A stretch of 60,054 bases of DNA from CAIOHW01 sp964432565 (lineage in GTDB: Bacteria > Bdellovibrionota > UBA1018): positions 1-60,054 of the forward strand of contig CAYSOA010000014.1 in the NCBI GenBank assembly GCA_964432565.1, in the 5' to 3' direction. The translations under genes and the position numbers were made by a program. The notes below the pieces were generated by a model. That model worked only from the letters and a program-made list of their open reading frames with translations. It was not told where the DNA came from and did not search any database. This document shows positions 34,000 through 42,348 of the stretch, in pieces (position 1 is the first letter of the stretch; each line of letters begins with the position of its first letter).

Positions 34000-34746
34000 T
34001 CAGGCGAGGAGCGTAAACAAATACGTCAGCACAAAATCGAGCAGGATCACGGCAATGGTTGCCGAGACGACCGACTCGGTCGTCGCACTCCCGACTCCCT
34101 GAGCACCTCCCTGACAGCGAAAGCCGTAGGTGCAGGCGATCAGGGGAGTGACGGCGCCATATGCCAGCGCCTTGACGACGGCGCACAGCAGGTCGGAAAG
34201 TCCGACGAAATGTCGCAGGTTGTTCACGTACTCGAGCGTCGAAAAATTGAACTTCACAACTGCCATCAGAATGGCGCAGGTGAGGGTTACAGCGAGCGCG
34301 ATCAGGGTCAGGCTGACCGACGCGATCATTCCAGCCATCCATCTCGGAAACACGAGGTAGCCTACCGGGTCGATGCCGAGCAGCTTCAGGGCATCGACCT
34401 GTTCGGTGATCTTCATGCCCCCGATCTCGGCGGTCATCGAGGCGCCGACTTTCGAGACGATCAGTAGGGCAGGCACGGCGATGCCAAGCTCTCGCAGGAT
34501 GAATTGACCGGTGAATCCCGGAATCATCGTGGTGGTGTGCAGGGCGTGGTCCATGTGGAACGCGATCTCCTGGGTCACCACGAGTCCGGCAAAGGCAGTC
34601 GAGATGGCGATGATCGGAATGCTGCCGATTCCATGCTGCACGAGGTGCTGCACGATTTCATCGCGTCGCCACCTGCCATGAAAGCTCCATACCAGGGTCT
34701 TCGAGCTGATCTGCCAGAGGTCCTTCAGGAAGGAGGGTTGCGCCAT
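34000..34746 (-). CDS. mlaE: MlaE-family permease, second copy
   Basis: A 248-residue inner-membrane permease of the MlaE/YrbE family. The central block LRELGIAVPALLIVSKVGAS then MTAEIGGMKITEQVDALKLL is the family signature and contains the coupling helix. It has five to six hydrophobic segments. It begins 1 bp after the stop of the first permease gene. The two permeases are clearly different in sequence outside the core, so the transporter is more likely a heterodimer than two copies of a homodimer. Confidence 0.93.
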   Translation of the reverse strand: MAQPSFLKDLWQISSKTLVWSFHGRWRRDEIVQHLVQHGIGSIPIIAISTAFAGLVVTQEIAFHMDHALHTTTMIPGFTGQFILRELGIAVPALLIVSKVGASMTAEIGGMKITEQVDALKLLGIDPVGYLVFPRWMAGMIASVSLTLIALAVTLTCAILMAVVKFNFSTLEYVNNLRHFVGLSDLLCAVVKALAYGAVTPLIACTYGFRCQGGAQGVGSATTESVVSATIAVILLDFVLTYLFTLLA

Positions 34747-34747
34747 T

Positions 34748-35503
34748 TCAGTGTCCCTCTCCGAAAAGCTGCGAGAGCAGCTCGAGCAGCTGGCTCGTCA
34801 CGAAGTTGGCCAGCACGATGTAGAGATTGGTGTAAATCGCGGCCCAGGTCACCGCCTTGCCGACTCCGCGAGCACCCCCTGTGGCGGTGAAGCCCTGGTG
34901 GCAGGCCACCCCGGCAACGATGGTCCCGTAGACCGCCGACTTGAACATGCCGGCAGCAAAAACCCCCATTCCGGCGAATCGCGGGATGCTGGTCAGATAC
35001 TGAAGCGGATTGACACCGGCGACCAGAGTAGCCACGAGCACTGAACCGCCGAGGCTGACGAGCAGGCCGACGACAAGAAGCAGAATCGATGCGTTCACGA
35101 TGGCGATAAACCGCGGTACCACCAGATATTCGAGCGGATCGGTGCCGAGGCACTCGATCGCGTCCACCTGCTCGGTCACGCGCATGGTGCCGAGCTCAGC
35201 GGCGGTGAAGGCCCCGATCTTTCCCGCGAGTAGAAACGAAATGATCAGAGGTCCCACTTCGCGTACGCAGGCGGAGGTCGTGATTCCGCCCAGCATGCTC
35301 AGGGCTTCGTAGTCGGCCAACACCAGCTGAAACTGAAGGGTCAGGATCGCTCCGACGAAGAGGCCGGCGAAAACGACCGTCGAAAACGATCGAGTGTAGA
35401 CCTCGATGATCTGCTGCAGGATCTGCCGATGGTTCTGCTTCGAACGAAGGAATGCACGAAAAATATCGCCGTAGAAGAGTACGAGCGAGCCGAGGGCCTT
35501 CAT
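34748..35503 (-). CDS. mlaE: MlaE-family permease, first copy
   Basis: A 251-residue permease. The signature reads VREVGPLIISFLLAGKIGAF then TAAELGTMRVTEQVDAIECL. It starts within the stop of the upstream ATPase gene (ATGA) and is followed by the second permease after 1 bp. Such coupling gives near-equal synthesis of both permeases. It corresponds to the half-transporter partner of the protein encoded at 34000-34746. Confidence 0.93.
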   Translation of the reverse strand: MKALGSLVLFYGDIFRAFLRSKQNHRQILQQIIEVYTRSFSTVVFAGLFVGAILTLQFQLVLADYEALSMLGGITTSACVREVGPLIISFLLAGKIGAFTAAELGTMRVTEQVDAIECLGTDPLEYLVVPRFIAIVNASILLLVVGLLVSLGGSVLVATLVAGVNPLQYLTSIPRFAGMGVFAAGMFKSAVYGTIVAGVACHQGFTATGGARGVGKAVTWAAIYTNLYIVLANFVTSQLLELLSQLFGEGH

Positions 35504-36342
35504 GGTCGTGCTCCCTCGCCATGCCCTGAGGTGTCCGCTTCGTTTTCGAGCGCCTCTGAGAGGAAGTCGCGAATCAACGGCTCGTGAGAGGCCCGAATCT
35601 CGCTGATCGTTCCCCAGGCGAGAATCTTTGCCTGATCGAGCACCAGAACACGGTCGGCGATCTGCAGGGCGCAGGCCATGTCGTGCGAGACGACGACGCT
35701 GGTGACCTTCAGTTTGCGGGAGAGCTCGCGAATCAGGCGATTGACGGCCTGGGTGGTGATCGGATCCAGTCCTGTCGTCGGCTCATCAAAGAGCAGGTGC
35801 GATGGTCCCGGCGCAAGCGTTCTCGCGAGCGATACGCGTTTCTGCATGCCGTAAGAAATCTGGGGAGGTGTAAGTTCGAGAATGGAGGCGTCGAGTTTGA
35901 CCAGTTCGAGCACTTCGATCACCCTGTTTCGAATCTCTTCTTCAGACATCTCGGGTTTTCCGGTCGCAAGTCGTGCGCTCCGAAATTCGGGGGCTCGAAG
36001 TCCGAAGGCGACATTTTCGAAGACCGTCAGCGAGTCGAGCAGCGCCGGCTGCTGAAAAACCATTCCACAGCGCCGACGAACGCCCGAAAGGCCGCGTGCA
36101 TCGAGCTGCGAGAGATCCTGCCCTTCGACGAAGACGCGTCCGGAGTCCGGCTTCAGTACTCCAATGATGTGCTTGAGCGTCACCGATTTGCCCATGCCGC
36201 TTTTTCCGAGCACGAACACGATCTCGCCTCGCGCAATGTCGAACGAGACCTCATCCAGAATTCGCTTCGCGCCGAAGGCCTTGCTGACCCGATCGAATCG
36301 AATGGCATGCGGGCTCGCGGTGCCGGTGCCGGTGCCGCTCAT
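35500..36342 (-). CDS. mlaF: ABC ATPase (MlaF-like) with degenerate signature motif
   Basis: A 280-residue ABC ATPase. Walker A GKSGMGKS (46-53), Q-loop Gln97, Walker B LLFDEP with catalytic Glu187, and switch His220 (VVSHDM) are all intact. The signature, normally LSGGM, is ISYGM (162-166). It is paired with the ATPase at 36339, which has the opposite pattern. It overlaps both neighbours by 4 bp. C-terminal residues 255-280 form an acidic tail. Confidence 0.95.
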   Translation of the reverse strand: MSGTGTGTASPHAIRFDRVSKAFGAKRILDEVSFDIARGEIVFVLGKSGMGKSVTLKHIIGVLKPDSGRVFVEGQDLSQLDARGLSGVRRRCGMVFQQPALLDSLTVFENVAFGLRAPEFRSARLATGKPEMSEEEIRNRVIEVLELVKLDASILELTPPQISYGMQKRVSLARTLAPGPSHLLFDEPTTGLDPITTQAVNRLIRELSRKLKVTSVVVSHDMACALQIADRVLVLDQAKILAWGTISEIRASHEPLIRDFLSEALENEADTSGHGEGARP

Positions 36343-37034
36343 GCGAGGGGTCCTTCCTGCAGTCCCTGCACGAACTGCCTCAGTGCCGGATCGCGAGTCG
36401 ATCGCACCTCGGCTGCAGTTCCGCCGCAGACGAGCCGTTCCTGGGCCATCAGGTGAATCTGGTCCCCCAGGGCGTAGGCTCGGTGCATGTCGTTGGTGAC
36501 GGCAATCACGGTCGTGCCCTGCCGGGCCTGTAGGTTTCGAATCAGTTCGGCGATGACTCGCGAGGTGATCGGATCGAGTCCGGCCGTAGGGTCGTCATAA
36601 AGGACGACTTCCGGCTCGACAATCAGCGCGCGTGCGATGCCAAGGCGCTTCTGCATGCCTCCCGAGAGCTCATCAGGCGAACGATCTTCGGTTCCTGCAA
36701 GTCCCACCCAGTCGAGGTACTGGCGTGCCAACTCAAGGGCTTCGGGTCCTGTGCACCCTTTGCGTTCGCGAAGAGGAAAGAGCAGGTTCTCGACGACTGA
36801 GAGGGAGTTGAAGAGCGCATTCCTCTGAAAGAGCATGCCGAGTTCCCGGCTCTCGACCCGGGTCGTACCCTCGTCGGCAGTGTGCAGGCCGGCGATGGTC
36901 TTGAGCAGAACGGTCTTACCGGAGCCGGAAGGACCCACGATCGCCGCCGATCCACCACGAGGCACGTGTAGATCGACACCGCGAAAGATCCAGCGTCCGT
37001 CGAAGGATTTTCCCACTCCTGAAAGGTGAATCAC
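36339..37034 (-). CDS. mlaF: ABC ATPase (MlaF-like) with degenerate catalytic residues
   Basis: A 231-residue ABC ATPase. Walker A GPSGSGKT (34-41), Q-loop Gln70 and signature LSGGM (123-127) are normal. The catalytic Glu after Walker B is Asp148 (LYDDP) and the switch His is Asn181 (VTNDMH). In an ABC dimer this protein would give a good signature to the active site of the partner at 35500, while its own site would be poor. It starts with GTG overlapping the holB stop (GTGA). Confidence 0.95.
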   Translation of the reverse strand: MIHLSGVGKSFDGRWIFRGVDLHVPRGGSAAIVGPSGSGKTVLLKTIAGLHTADEGTTRVESRELGMLFQRNALFNSLSVVENLLFPLRERKGCTGPEALELARQYLDWVGLAGTEDRSPDELSGGMQKRLGIARALIVEPEVVLYDDPTAGLDPITSRVIAELIRNLQARQGTTVIAVTNDMHRAYALGDQIHLMAQERLVCGGTAAEVRSTRDPALRQFVQGLQEGPLA

Positions 37035-38230
37035 GTCATCAGGTAGGGTAGCAGAATCTCCTGTGCCAGAAGCTTTTTATTGAGGGGCAGGCGCACTTCA
37101 CTGCGCGCTTGTGCCAGGCGTTCGGCGCGGGCCAGCCAGAATCCTGACTGTCGAACCGGGTCAGGCTCTCGCAGCGCGAAGTACTTGGTGGTCTCACGGC
37201 CGGCGAGGCTGCGCTTGAGCAGGTCGAGCACCAGCGGCTCGAAGAGCGTTACCAGAAGTGTCAGCGAATCGGCGCTCGCAGAGGCCCAGTCGAGAAGCAG
37301 ATTGAGATGTTCGGGCGGATTGTCGAGAAATCGAAGTACTTCATTGCGCCGTTCCCAGATGCGGTCGTCGGCCAGTTCGACGGCGCGCTTCCAACTTCCC
37401 TGCGACAGTTGCAGGCACAGCTCCTGGCGTTCTTGTGGAATTTTGGCCTCTGAGAGAAGGCGGCTTAGGGTCGTTTCTGCGAACGGTCGCAGGCGAAGAC
37501 GCTGACAGCGCGAGACCAGGGTGGGCAGCAGGGTGCTGGAGTCGGTTGCAGTCAGGATCAGAACCCAGGACGGAGGCGGCTCTTCGAGTAGCTTGAGCAG
37601 CGAGTTTGCCGCCTGGGGCGTCAGGCGTTCGGCGTTGGCGATCAGGAAGACGCGGTAGCCTCCCTCATGGGAGCCGAACCCCATCGAGGCCTTGAGCTCT
37701 CGAAAATCATCGATCTTCAGCCTGGCGAATTCCGTGTCCGAATCTGCCGATTCTTCGGCATCCTCTCCCGCGTCGGTAGCGACGGAGGCCGGTCCTCCGA
37801 TCTCTCGAAAGTCGACCCAGCTTCCCTGAATCGCCTTGATGCAGGCCTGGCATTCGTTGCACGGATCCGCGAGAGTCGCGGCAGGTGAACTCATCGTCGG
37901 CACAGAGGCGGGATCGGGTGCTGAAGATTCGCCAAACAAACTTCCACCGAAAAGATCGGCAGAGGTGTCTTCGTCGCCGTTCGAATCCATCGCCCGCGTG
38001 CGAAAACCGGCTCTCTCGCAAAGCAGCCACTGCGCCAGATGGTAGGCCAGTTCGCGTTTGCCGACTCCTGCCAGTCCGGTCAGCAACAGCACGGGGGGGA
38101 CGCGGTCCTGTGACCGCCACTGCTCGGCCAGAGGGCGCAGCAATTGGCCATGGTGTTCGGCTACGGCCGGGGGCAGCGGAAGAAGGGAGGGGGGCGAAGC
38201 CTTTTTCTGGGCTTTCTTGGCGGACTTCAT
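37031..38230 (-). CDS. holB: DNA polymerase III delta-prime subunit
   Basis: A 399-residue clamp-loader subunit of the AAA+ type. Motifs: LLLTGLAGVGKRELAYHLA (P-loop), a zinc module with CNECQAC, RVFLIANAERLTPQAANSLL and KLLEEPPPSWVLIL followed by TLVSRCQRLRL (sensor/SRC motif). An acidic low-complexity insertion (about 80-175) splits the first part. It overlaps tmk and the ABC ATPase gene by 4 bp each. Confidence 0.93.
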   Translation of the reverse strand: MKSAKKAQKKASPPSLLPLPPAVAEHHGQLLRPLAEQWRSQDRVPPVLLLTGLAGVGKRELAYHLAQWLLCERAGFRTRAMDSNGDEDTSADLFGGSLFGESSAPDPASVPTMSSPAATLADPCNECQACIKAIQGSWVDFREIGGPASVATDAGEDAEESADSDTEFARLKIDDFRELKASMGFGSHEGGYRVFLIANAERLTPQAANSLLKLLEEPPPSWVLILTATDSSTLLPTLVSRCQRLRLRPFAETTLSRLLSEAKIPQERQELCLQLSQGSWKRAVELADDRIWERRNEVLRFLDNPPEHLNLLLDWASASADSLTLLVTLFEPLVLDLLKRSLAGRETTKYFALREPDPVRQSGFWLARAERLAQARSEVRLPLNKKLLAQEILLPYLMT

Positions 38231-38877
38231 CGACGATTTCCCTGGCCCTTCCCGCGTCGTGGGCGAAAGCGTTTCTGGAGCAGGGCGACCAGCTGTTCAG
38301 CCATGTCTTCTGCGGGCATCGCGTGGGCCTGAAGTTGAATCCAATGTCTGGGACGGCGCTTCATGGCCCGGGCGAAGCCGGAGCGAACGCGGCTTTGAAA
38401 GGCGACACCTTCGGCCTCGAAGCGATTCGGATCCTGAGCTGCCTGCAGCCCTTTTGCCGGATCAATATCGAGCCAGACGACCAGATCGGGTTCCAGCCCC
38501 TGAGTGGCAAGCTGGTTGAGGGTTTCGACTTTCTTCCACGGGAGGCCGCGAGCCTGCGCCTGGTAGGCCAGCGAAGAGTCGGTAAATCGATCGCAAAGCA
38601 CCCATCCTCCGCGCTTCAGGGCCGGAAGGATCACGGCATCGAGGTGTTCTGCCCGGGCCGCTTCGTAAAGAAAGAGTTCGGTCCAGGGGGACATCGAGTT
38701 TTCGAGAATGACCTTTCGAATCTTTTCGGCCACGGGCACTCCACCGGGCTCGCGAGTCAGAGTCACCTCGACTCCAGCGGCGGTCAGTGCGTGCCCAAGG
38801 GCTTTCATCAACGTGGATTTTCCGGCGCCCTCGGTTCCTTCGAAGGTGATCAGACGTCCTTTTGCTGGGGAATTCAC
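38227..38877 (-). CDS. tmk: thymidylate kinase
   Basis: Phosphorylates dTMP to dTDP. 216 residues: ITFEGTEGAGKSTLMKAL (P-loop), TREPGGVPVAEKIR, LCDRFTDSSLAYQA (DR(F/Y)xxS motif) and LVVWLDIDPAKGLQA. The tail is basic. The tmk-holB order is common in bacteria. Its 4-bp overlap with holB links the replication genes to the lipid transporter genes downstream. Confidence 0.96.
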   Translation of the reverse strand: MNSPAKGRLITFEGTEGAGKSTLMKALGHALTAAGVEVTLTREPGGVPVAEKIRKVILENSMSPWTELFLYEAARAEHLDAVILPALKRGGWVLCDRFTDSSLAYQAQARGLPWKKVETLNQLATQGLEPDLVVWLDIDPAKGLQAAQDPNRFEAEGVAFQSRVRSGFARAMKRRPRHWIQLQAHAMPAEDMAEQLVALLQKRFRPRRGKGQGNRR

Positions 38878-38926
38878 ACGGCCAAGCTAGGCACTGCGAG
38901 CGCAGGCGTCAACCCGCAATGCGAGG

Positions 38927-39991
38927 TCATTCGACACGATAGTCGTTGGGTTCTTCGGGAGCCTCGAAGTTCTCGTCGGGGGGAGTTTCGGGGCCTTCGG
39001 GGTTCTGGGGATCTTGCGCGTCCTGCGGTGCCTGAGGGGCCTCGAATCCCTCGGGAGGCGAGTAGGGTTCGGTGTTGCGGTCCCGGGGATCCTGATACTC
39101 GGACCCGTTGCCCCCGTCGTCTCTTCGTTCCTCGTACCCCAGTTCCTGTTCTCGTGGATCAGCCCAGTTCTGAGGCGCATTTTGCGCGGGACGCGGTCTT
39201 TGGGGGGCTCGAACCGGCTTTCTGGGTTGAGGGCGAGGCTCGGCTGCCTGACGCTGAAAGGCCCGCGGGCGAGGGCTTTCTTCGCGGGAGACACTACTGG
39301 CCACGGGAGCCCGGCGAGTCGGAGGCTTCCAGTTGTTCTGAATTCGCGAGGGCGCTGTGAGCGGTCTCGTCGATGCGGGCTTTTTGGACTCTGTGGAGGA
39401 ACTTAGGGGTGTTGGAGCCGAAACGGGGCTGCTTCGAGCGATGTCACGGCTGGCGGATTCTTTCGAAGTGCCGATTCCTCCCCAAAAACGCACTCCGAAG
39501 ACGACGATGACGCTTGCTGCCACGGCTGCCGCAATGGGGCTCTTGGACCATCGCTGCCAGAGCGAGGCGCTGTCCTCCGGGGCGGAAGCGTGGGGGGTAC
39601 TCGTGGGGGCAAAGCGATCCCGGCGATCCTTGGCAGACTGGAACAGATCGAAAAGTCGTCGCGTGGTGGCCAGATTGGCCGCAGCCTCGGGGTCGACCTC
39701 TTCTCGTGCCATGGGAATGGAAGGGGAAGACTCCCAATCCTTCTCCTTGCTCGGTTCCATGGCTGAAGGAAGGCGGTCATCCTGAAAGTAGGCGTCCCGC
39801 ATTGCGGCAGCACTCATGGCGGTGCCAAGACCAGACGCCACTGAGTCACCCTCAGCCGCAGCGGGGATGACCGTCAGTCCCTCTGGAATTTCGCCGTCCG
39901 CCAGAAGGCCCAGGATCTGCTCCGGCGAAAAAGGCCCTGCCTTTTTGCCATCGAGTTCGAGGTACCATTCCTGAGGAAATTGCCCTGCCAT
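38927..39991 (-). CDS. GYF-domain membrane protein with disordered tail
   Basis: A 354-residue protein. Residues about 5-50 form a GYF_2-type domain (EWYLELDGKKAGPFSPEQIL then GLLADGEIP), a putative peptide-binding module. A hydrophobic segment (about 150-175, IAAAVAASVIVVFGVRFWGG) could span the membrane. The remainder is Pro/Arg/Gln/Glu-rich and likely disordered, ending in acidic APQDAQDPQNPEGP-type repeats. The start is ATG at 39989-39991. It lies 49 bp upstream of tmk on the same strand. Function is unknown. Confidence 0.75.
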   Translation of the reverse strand: MAGQFPQEWYLELDGKKAGPFSPEQILGLLADGEIPEGLTVIPAAAEGDSVASGLGTAMSAAAMRDAYFQDDRLPSAMEPSKEKDWESSPSIPMAREEVDPEAAANLATTRRLFDLFQSAKDRRDRFAPTSTPHASAPEDSASLWQRWSKSPIAAAVAASVIVVFGVRFWGGIGTSKESASRDIARSSPVSAPTPLSSSTESKKPASTRPLTAPSRIQNNWKPPTRRAPVASSVSREESPRPRAFQRQAAEPRPQPRKPVRAPQRPRPAQNAPQNWADPREQELGYEERRDDGGNGSEYQDPRDRNTEPYSPPEGFEAPQAPQDAQDPQNPEGPETPPDENFEAPEEPNDYRVE

Positions 39992-40066
39992 TTGCCCTTG
40001 CTCTCCCTCTTTCAGGGTATCGGCACAAACGGCAGCAAACAACAGGCGAAAACGCGGGGTCTGGGC

Positions 40067-40960
40067 TCAGAAGGCCTGCCAGCCCAGAATCATGCCCAGC
40101 GACATCCCTCCCAGGAGCTGACGGGCCGTCTGGTCGATTGGAATCGTCACGTAGGGGTTGATCCAGAGCGTATCGAAGGGCTCCCAGTTGAAGCCGGGTT
40201 CGAGATTCAAACCGTTGCTGAGGAGGGTTCGCGAAGTGTCCCCAAAGGGGTGCCCTGCGCCCCATTCCGCTAAAAGATTGACGGCAAGGTTTCGTGTGAG
40301 GGCCCAAGAAACGTTCGGTCCCAGATAGAACTCCCAGTCATCTCCCCAGCCCTCGCCGCCCAACTGGTTGTAGCGTGCCGAAAGAGCGAGTCCCGCTCCC
40401 AAGCGTCCGGCGGGCTCAAACCCAAGATAATGAAACGTCTGCAGCCCCACCCAAAGGTCACGGCGGCGAGACTCCAGAGTGACGGGCAGGTGCACTCGAA
40501 AGTCGCCGTACCAGGAGAAGGGGCCCGACTGAATGATGTTCGAGCGTCCCAGCTTGACGAAGGGGTCTCGGGGCGTCGGTGTGTCGGCAGGAATGCCCTG
40601 CCAATTCCAACCCGAAGTGACCCCGATTCGAGTGTCGTCGGAGATGGCATAATTCAGCGTCAGATAATGCCGCATGTCGAGCTGCGGACGGTCGGCAAAG
40701 TTCGGTGATGCGGCCTCTAAAAAGGGACCGAAATAGATTCCGAAATAATGGGCACTGAACCGGCTGGCCGAAGGCACTTCGGAAGAGTCGGCGGGAGATT
40801 CATTTCTGAGCCGGGAGTTCGAAGACGAAACGGGCTCAGCCGTCTCGACAGGCTCCTCATCCGGCAAAGCCCCGGGCAGGGGCTCTGCGAAAACGCGAAG
40901 AGGAAAGCTCGTCAGGCCGAGCAGCAGCACGAGAGCAAAGAGGCGCGTCCAAAACAGCAT
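40067..40960 (-). CDS. exported outer-membrane barrel-like protein
   Basis: A 297-residue protein. Signal peptide to about residue 25 (LVLLLGLTSFPLRVFA), a Ser/Glu-rich linker (about 26-68), then a barrel-like region with aromatic alternating strands, ending in GWQAF. The block HYFGIYFGPFLEA and RDPFVKLGRSN resembles the layout in the barrel proteins at 22494 and 41033. No function can be named. Confidence 0.7.
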   Translation of the reverse strand: MLFWTRLFALVLLLGLTSFPLRVFAEPLPGALPDEEPVETAEPVSSSNSRLRNESPADSSEVPSASRFSAHYFGIYFGPFLEAASPNFADRPQLDMRHYLTLNYAISDDTRIGVTSGWNWQGIPADTPTPRDPFVKLGRSNIIQSGPFSWYGDFRVHLPVTLESRRRDLWVGLQTFHYLGFEPAGRLGAGLALSARYNQLGGEGWGDDWEFYLGPNVSWALTRNLAVNLLAEWGAGHPFGDTSRTLLSNGLNLEPGFNWEPFDTLWINPYVTIPIDQTARQLLGGMSLGMILGWQAF

Positions 40961-41032
40961 GAGGGGGTGGCTCCTTCAGCGCACCCCCTTCAGCAAGCTT
41001 CGTGCAAGACTGGTCGCTCCGTGGTTGGAAAC

Positions 41033-42160
41033 TTAGGGCCAGCGGGCTGAAATCGACAAGTTGGTCCGGGTCGTGTCCCACGAAATCCGATTGCCCGTAT
41101 CGAGGAACAGGGAGGGCTCTACTCGAAGCCAGCTGAGTGGCGACCAGCTGAGCGCAGGAATCAGGCCCGTGCTGGCACCGCCGAACCGGAGGATGGGAGC
41201 GTGCATGAAGTCCTGTACGCCCATGTCATAGAGAAGGCTGAAGCTGAGCGTTGGCGTGGCCTGAAAGGAAAGGCTGGGCTCGGCGAAGAGAAGCATTCTC
41301 GTCGCGTCAGGGCCTGGATCCACTGTGTAGGCGTGGTACTGAGTAAAAGCAAAGAGTCCGGCACTGAGCCGGGACTTCGGAAATTGATAGGACCCGCCAA
41401 GGCCGATGCGCGCCCGCCCCATCAGATTTTGGGATTGCGAAAAGGGAGATGCCGGAGCGATCAACCGGACGAAGGCGCCACCTGACAGGCCTTTGCGGTT
41501 CACCAGTTGAAAATTGGCTAGCTGCACCCATGGATCCAAAAGCCCCGCTTCACTGGTTGCGGGCTGGTAACGGAAGTTGAAGGCAGTGCTGACTCCCCAG
41601 CCTCGCTCAAGGGCATACGAGGCGACGAAGGTGTTTTGCGTACTGATGCTTGATACCTCGTCGATCGCCCCCAGGCTGGGGCCATTGATCGAAGAGTTCA
41701 AAGTCAGGTTGAGTCTTTCCCTCCAACTCCTCTTCGCGGTTGCGGTGGTGCTTCCCGTGCGAGCGGTCCTCGACGAGCTGCGGACAGAGCGGGTGGAGAC
41801 GGACTTGGTTTTGGGCTCAATCGTTTCCGGTTCGTTGCCACGGGCTGGAATTCCGACGGGCTTTCCGCTTTTCGCTCCCCTTTGGGTCGACTCTCCCTTT
41901 TCGGCAGTGGTGGAAACGAGCGTCAGCGCGGATCGTCGCGAGCGGCCTCGAACGACCCCATTCGCAGACGGTCTCTTTTTGGAGCGCTTTCCTTTCGGGG
42001 TTCGTCTTGAATGCGGCGCTGCTGCTGTCGATTCCTGTGAGCCCGAGAGCGCTTGAGCCGTCTGGGGGGCCGCCGCACTGGTCTTTGGGGTTCCCAGTAG
42101 TGCCAATGAGAGCAGACAGAGCAAGGACGGGAGTCTTTGGGCGTTCAGATGGCGTTTCAC
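41033..42160 (-). CDS. exported barrel protein with long basic linker
   Basis: A 375-residue protein starting at GTG 42158-42160 with GGAGA 6 bp upstream. A signal peptide (about 10-32) is followed by a striking Ser/Arg/Lys/Thr-rich segment of about 110 residues, then a barrel-like domain (NLTLNSSINGPSLGAI ... ISARWP). INGPSLGA and LDPWVQLANFQ recall the paralogous pattern in the two other barrel proteins. The basic linker may interact with LPS or peptidoglycan; this is inference. A promoter and palindrome lie upstream. Confidence 0.7.
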   Translation of the reverse strand: MKRHLNAQRLPSLLCLLSLALLGTPKTSAAAPQTAQALSGSQESTAAAPHSRRTPKGKRSKKRPSANGVVRGRSRRSALTLVSTTAEKGESTQRGAKSGKPVGIPARGNEPETIEPKTKSVSTRSVRSSSRTARTGSTTATAKRSWRERLNLTLNSSINGPSLGAIDEVSSISTQNTFVASYALERGWGVSTAFNFRYQPATSEAGLLDPWVQLANFQLVNRKGLSGGAFVRLIAPASPFSQSQNLMGRARIGLGGSYQFPKSRLSAGLFAFTQYHAYTVDPGPDATRMLLFAEPSLSFQATPTLSFSLLYDMGVQDFMHAPILRFGGASTGLIPALSWSPLSWLRVEPSLFLDTGNRISWDTTRTNLSISARWP

Positions 42161-42194
42161 GCAACGTCTCCTGAGAATCGGGGGAAGTTGAATT

Positions 42195-42240
42195 TTGACA
42201 CAGCGCGTCAATTATAGGGCCGTCGAGCGCCTTTCGGCAA
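42195..42240 (-). promoter_or_regulatory. promoter with overlapping TTGAC palindrome
   Basis: Read on the minus strand, TTGCCG (42235-42240) and a perfect TATAAT (42211-42216) are 18 bp apart. Immediately downstream lies the 17-bp palindrome TTGACGCGCTGTGTCAA (42195-42211). Its place over the start of transcription fits a repressor site for the barrel gene at 42160. Confidence 0.6.
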
Positions 42241-42248
42241 GAAAAATA

Positions 42249-42298
42249 AAAAACCCAATAAGACCCTATGTTTAAAACAGGCCCTATTGGGTTTTTTT
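42249..42298 (-). terminator. terminator after pnp
   Basis: AAACCCAATA (42251-42260) and TATTGGGTTT (42285-42294) form a perfect stem extended by A and T tracts on both sides, so it could work in either direction. It lies between the pnp stop (42349) and the promoter of the barrel gene. Confidence 0.85.
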
Positions 42299-42348
42299 AG
42301 AGATGAGTAGCATCTGGGGGCGCTAGGACCCCGAAACGCTTTGTGAAC

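Noticed and set aside
34000..35503. Two permease genes as a simple recent duplication
   Set aside because: The two proteins share only the family core and differ elsewhere, so they are old paralogs rather than a fresh duplication.
37885..39360. Plus-strand open frame of 491 codons opposite holB and tmk
   Set aside because: Both holB and tmk have full motif sets on the minus strand; this frame is a shadow.
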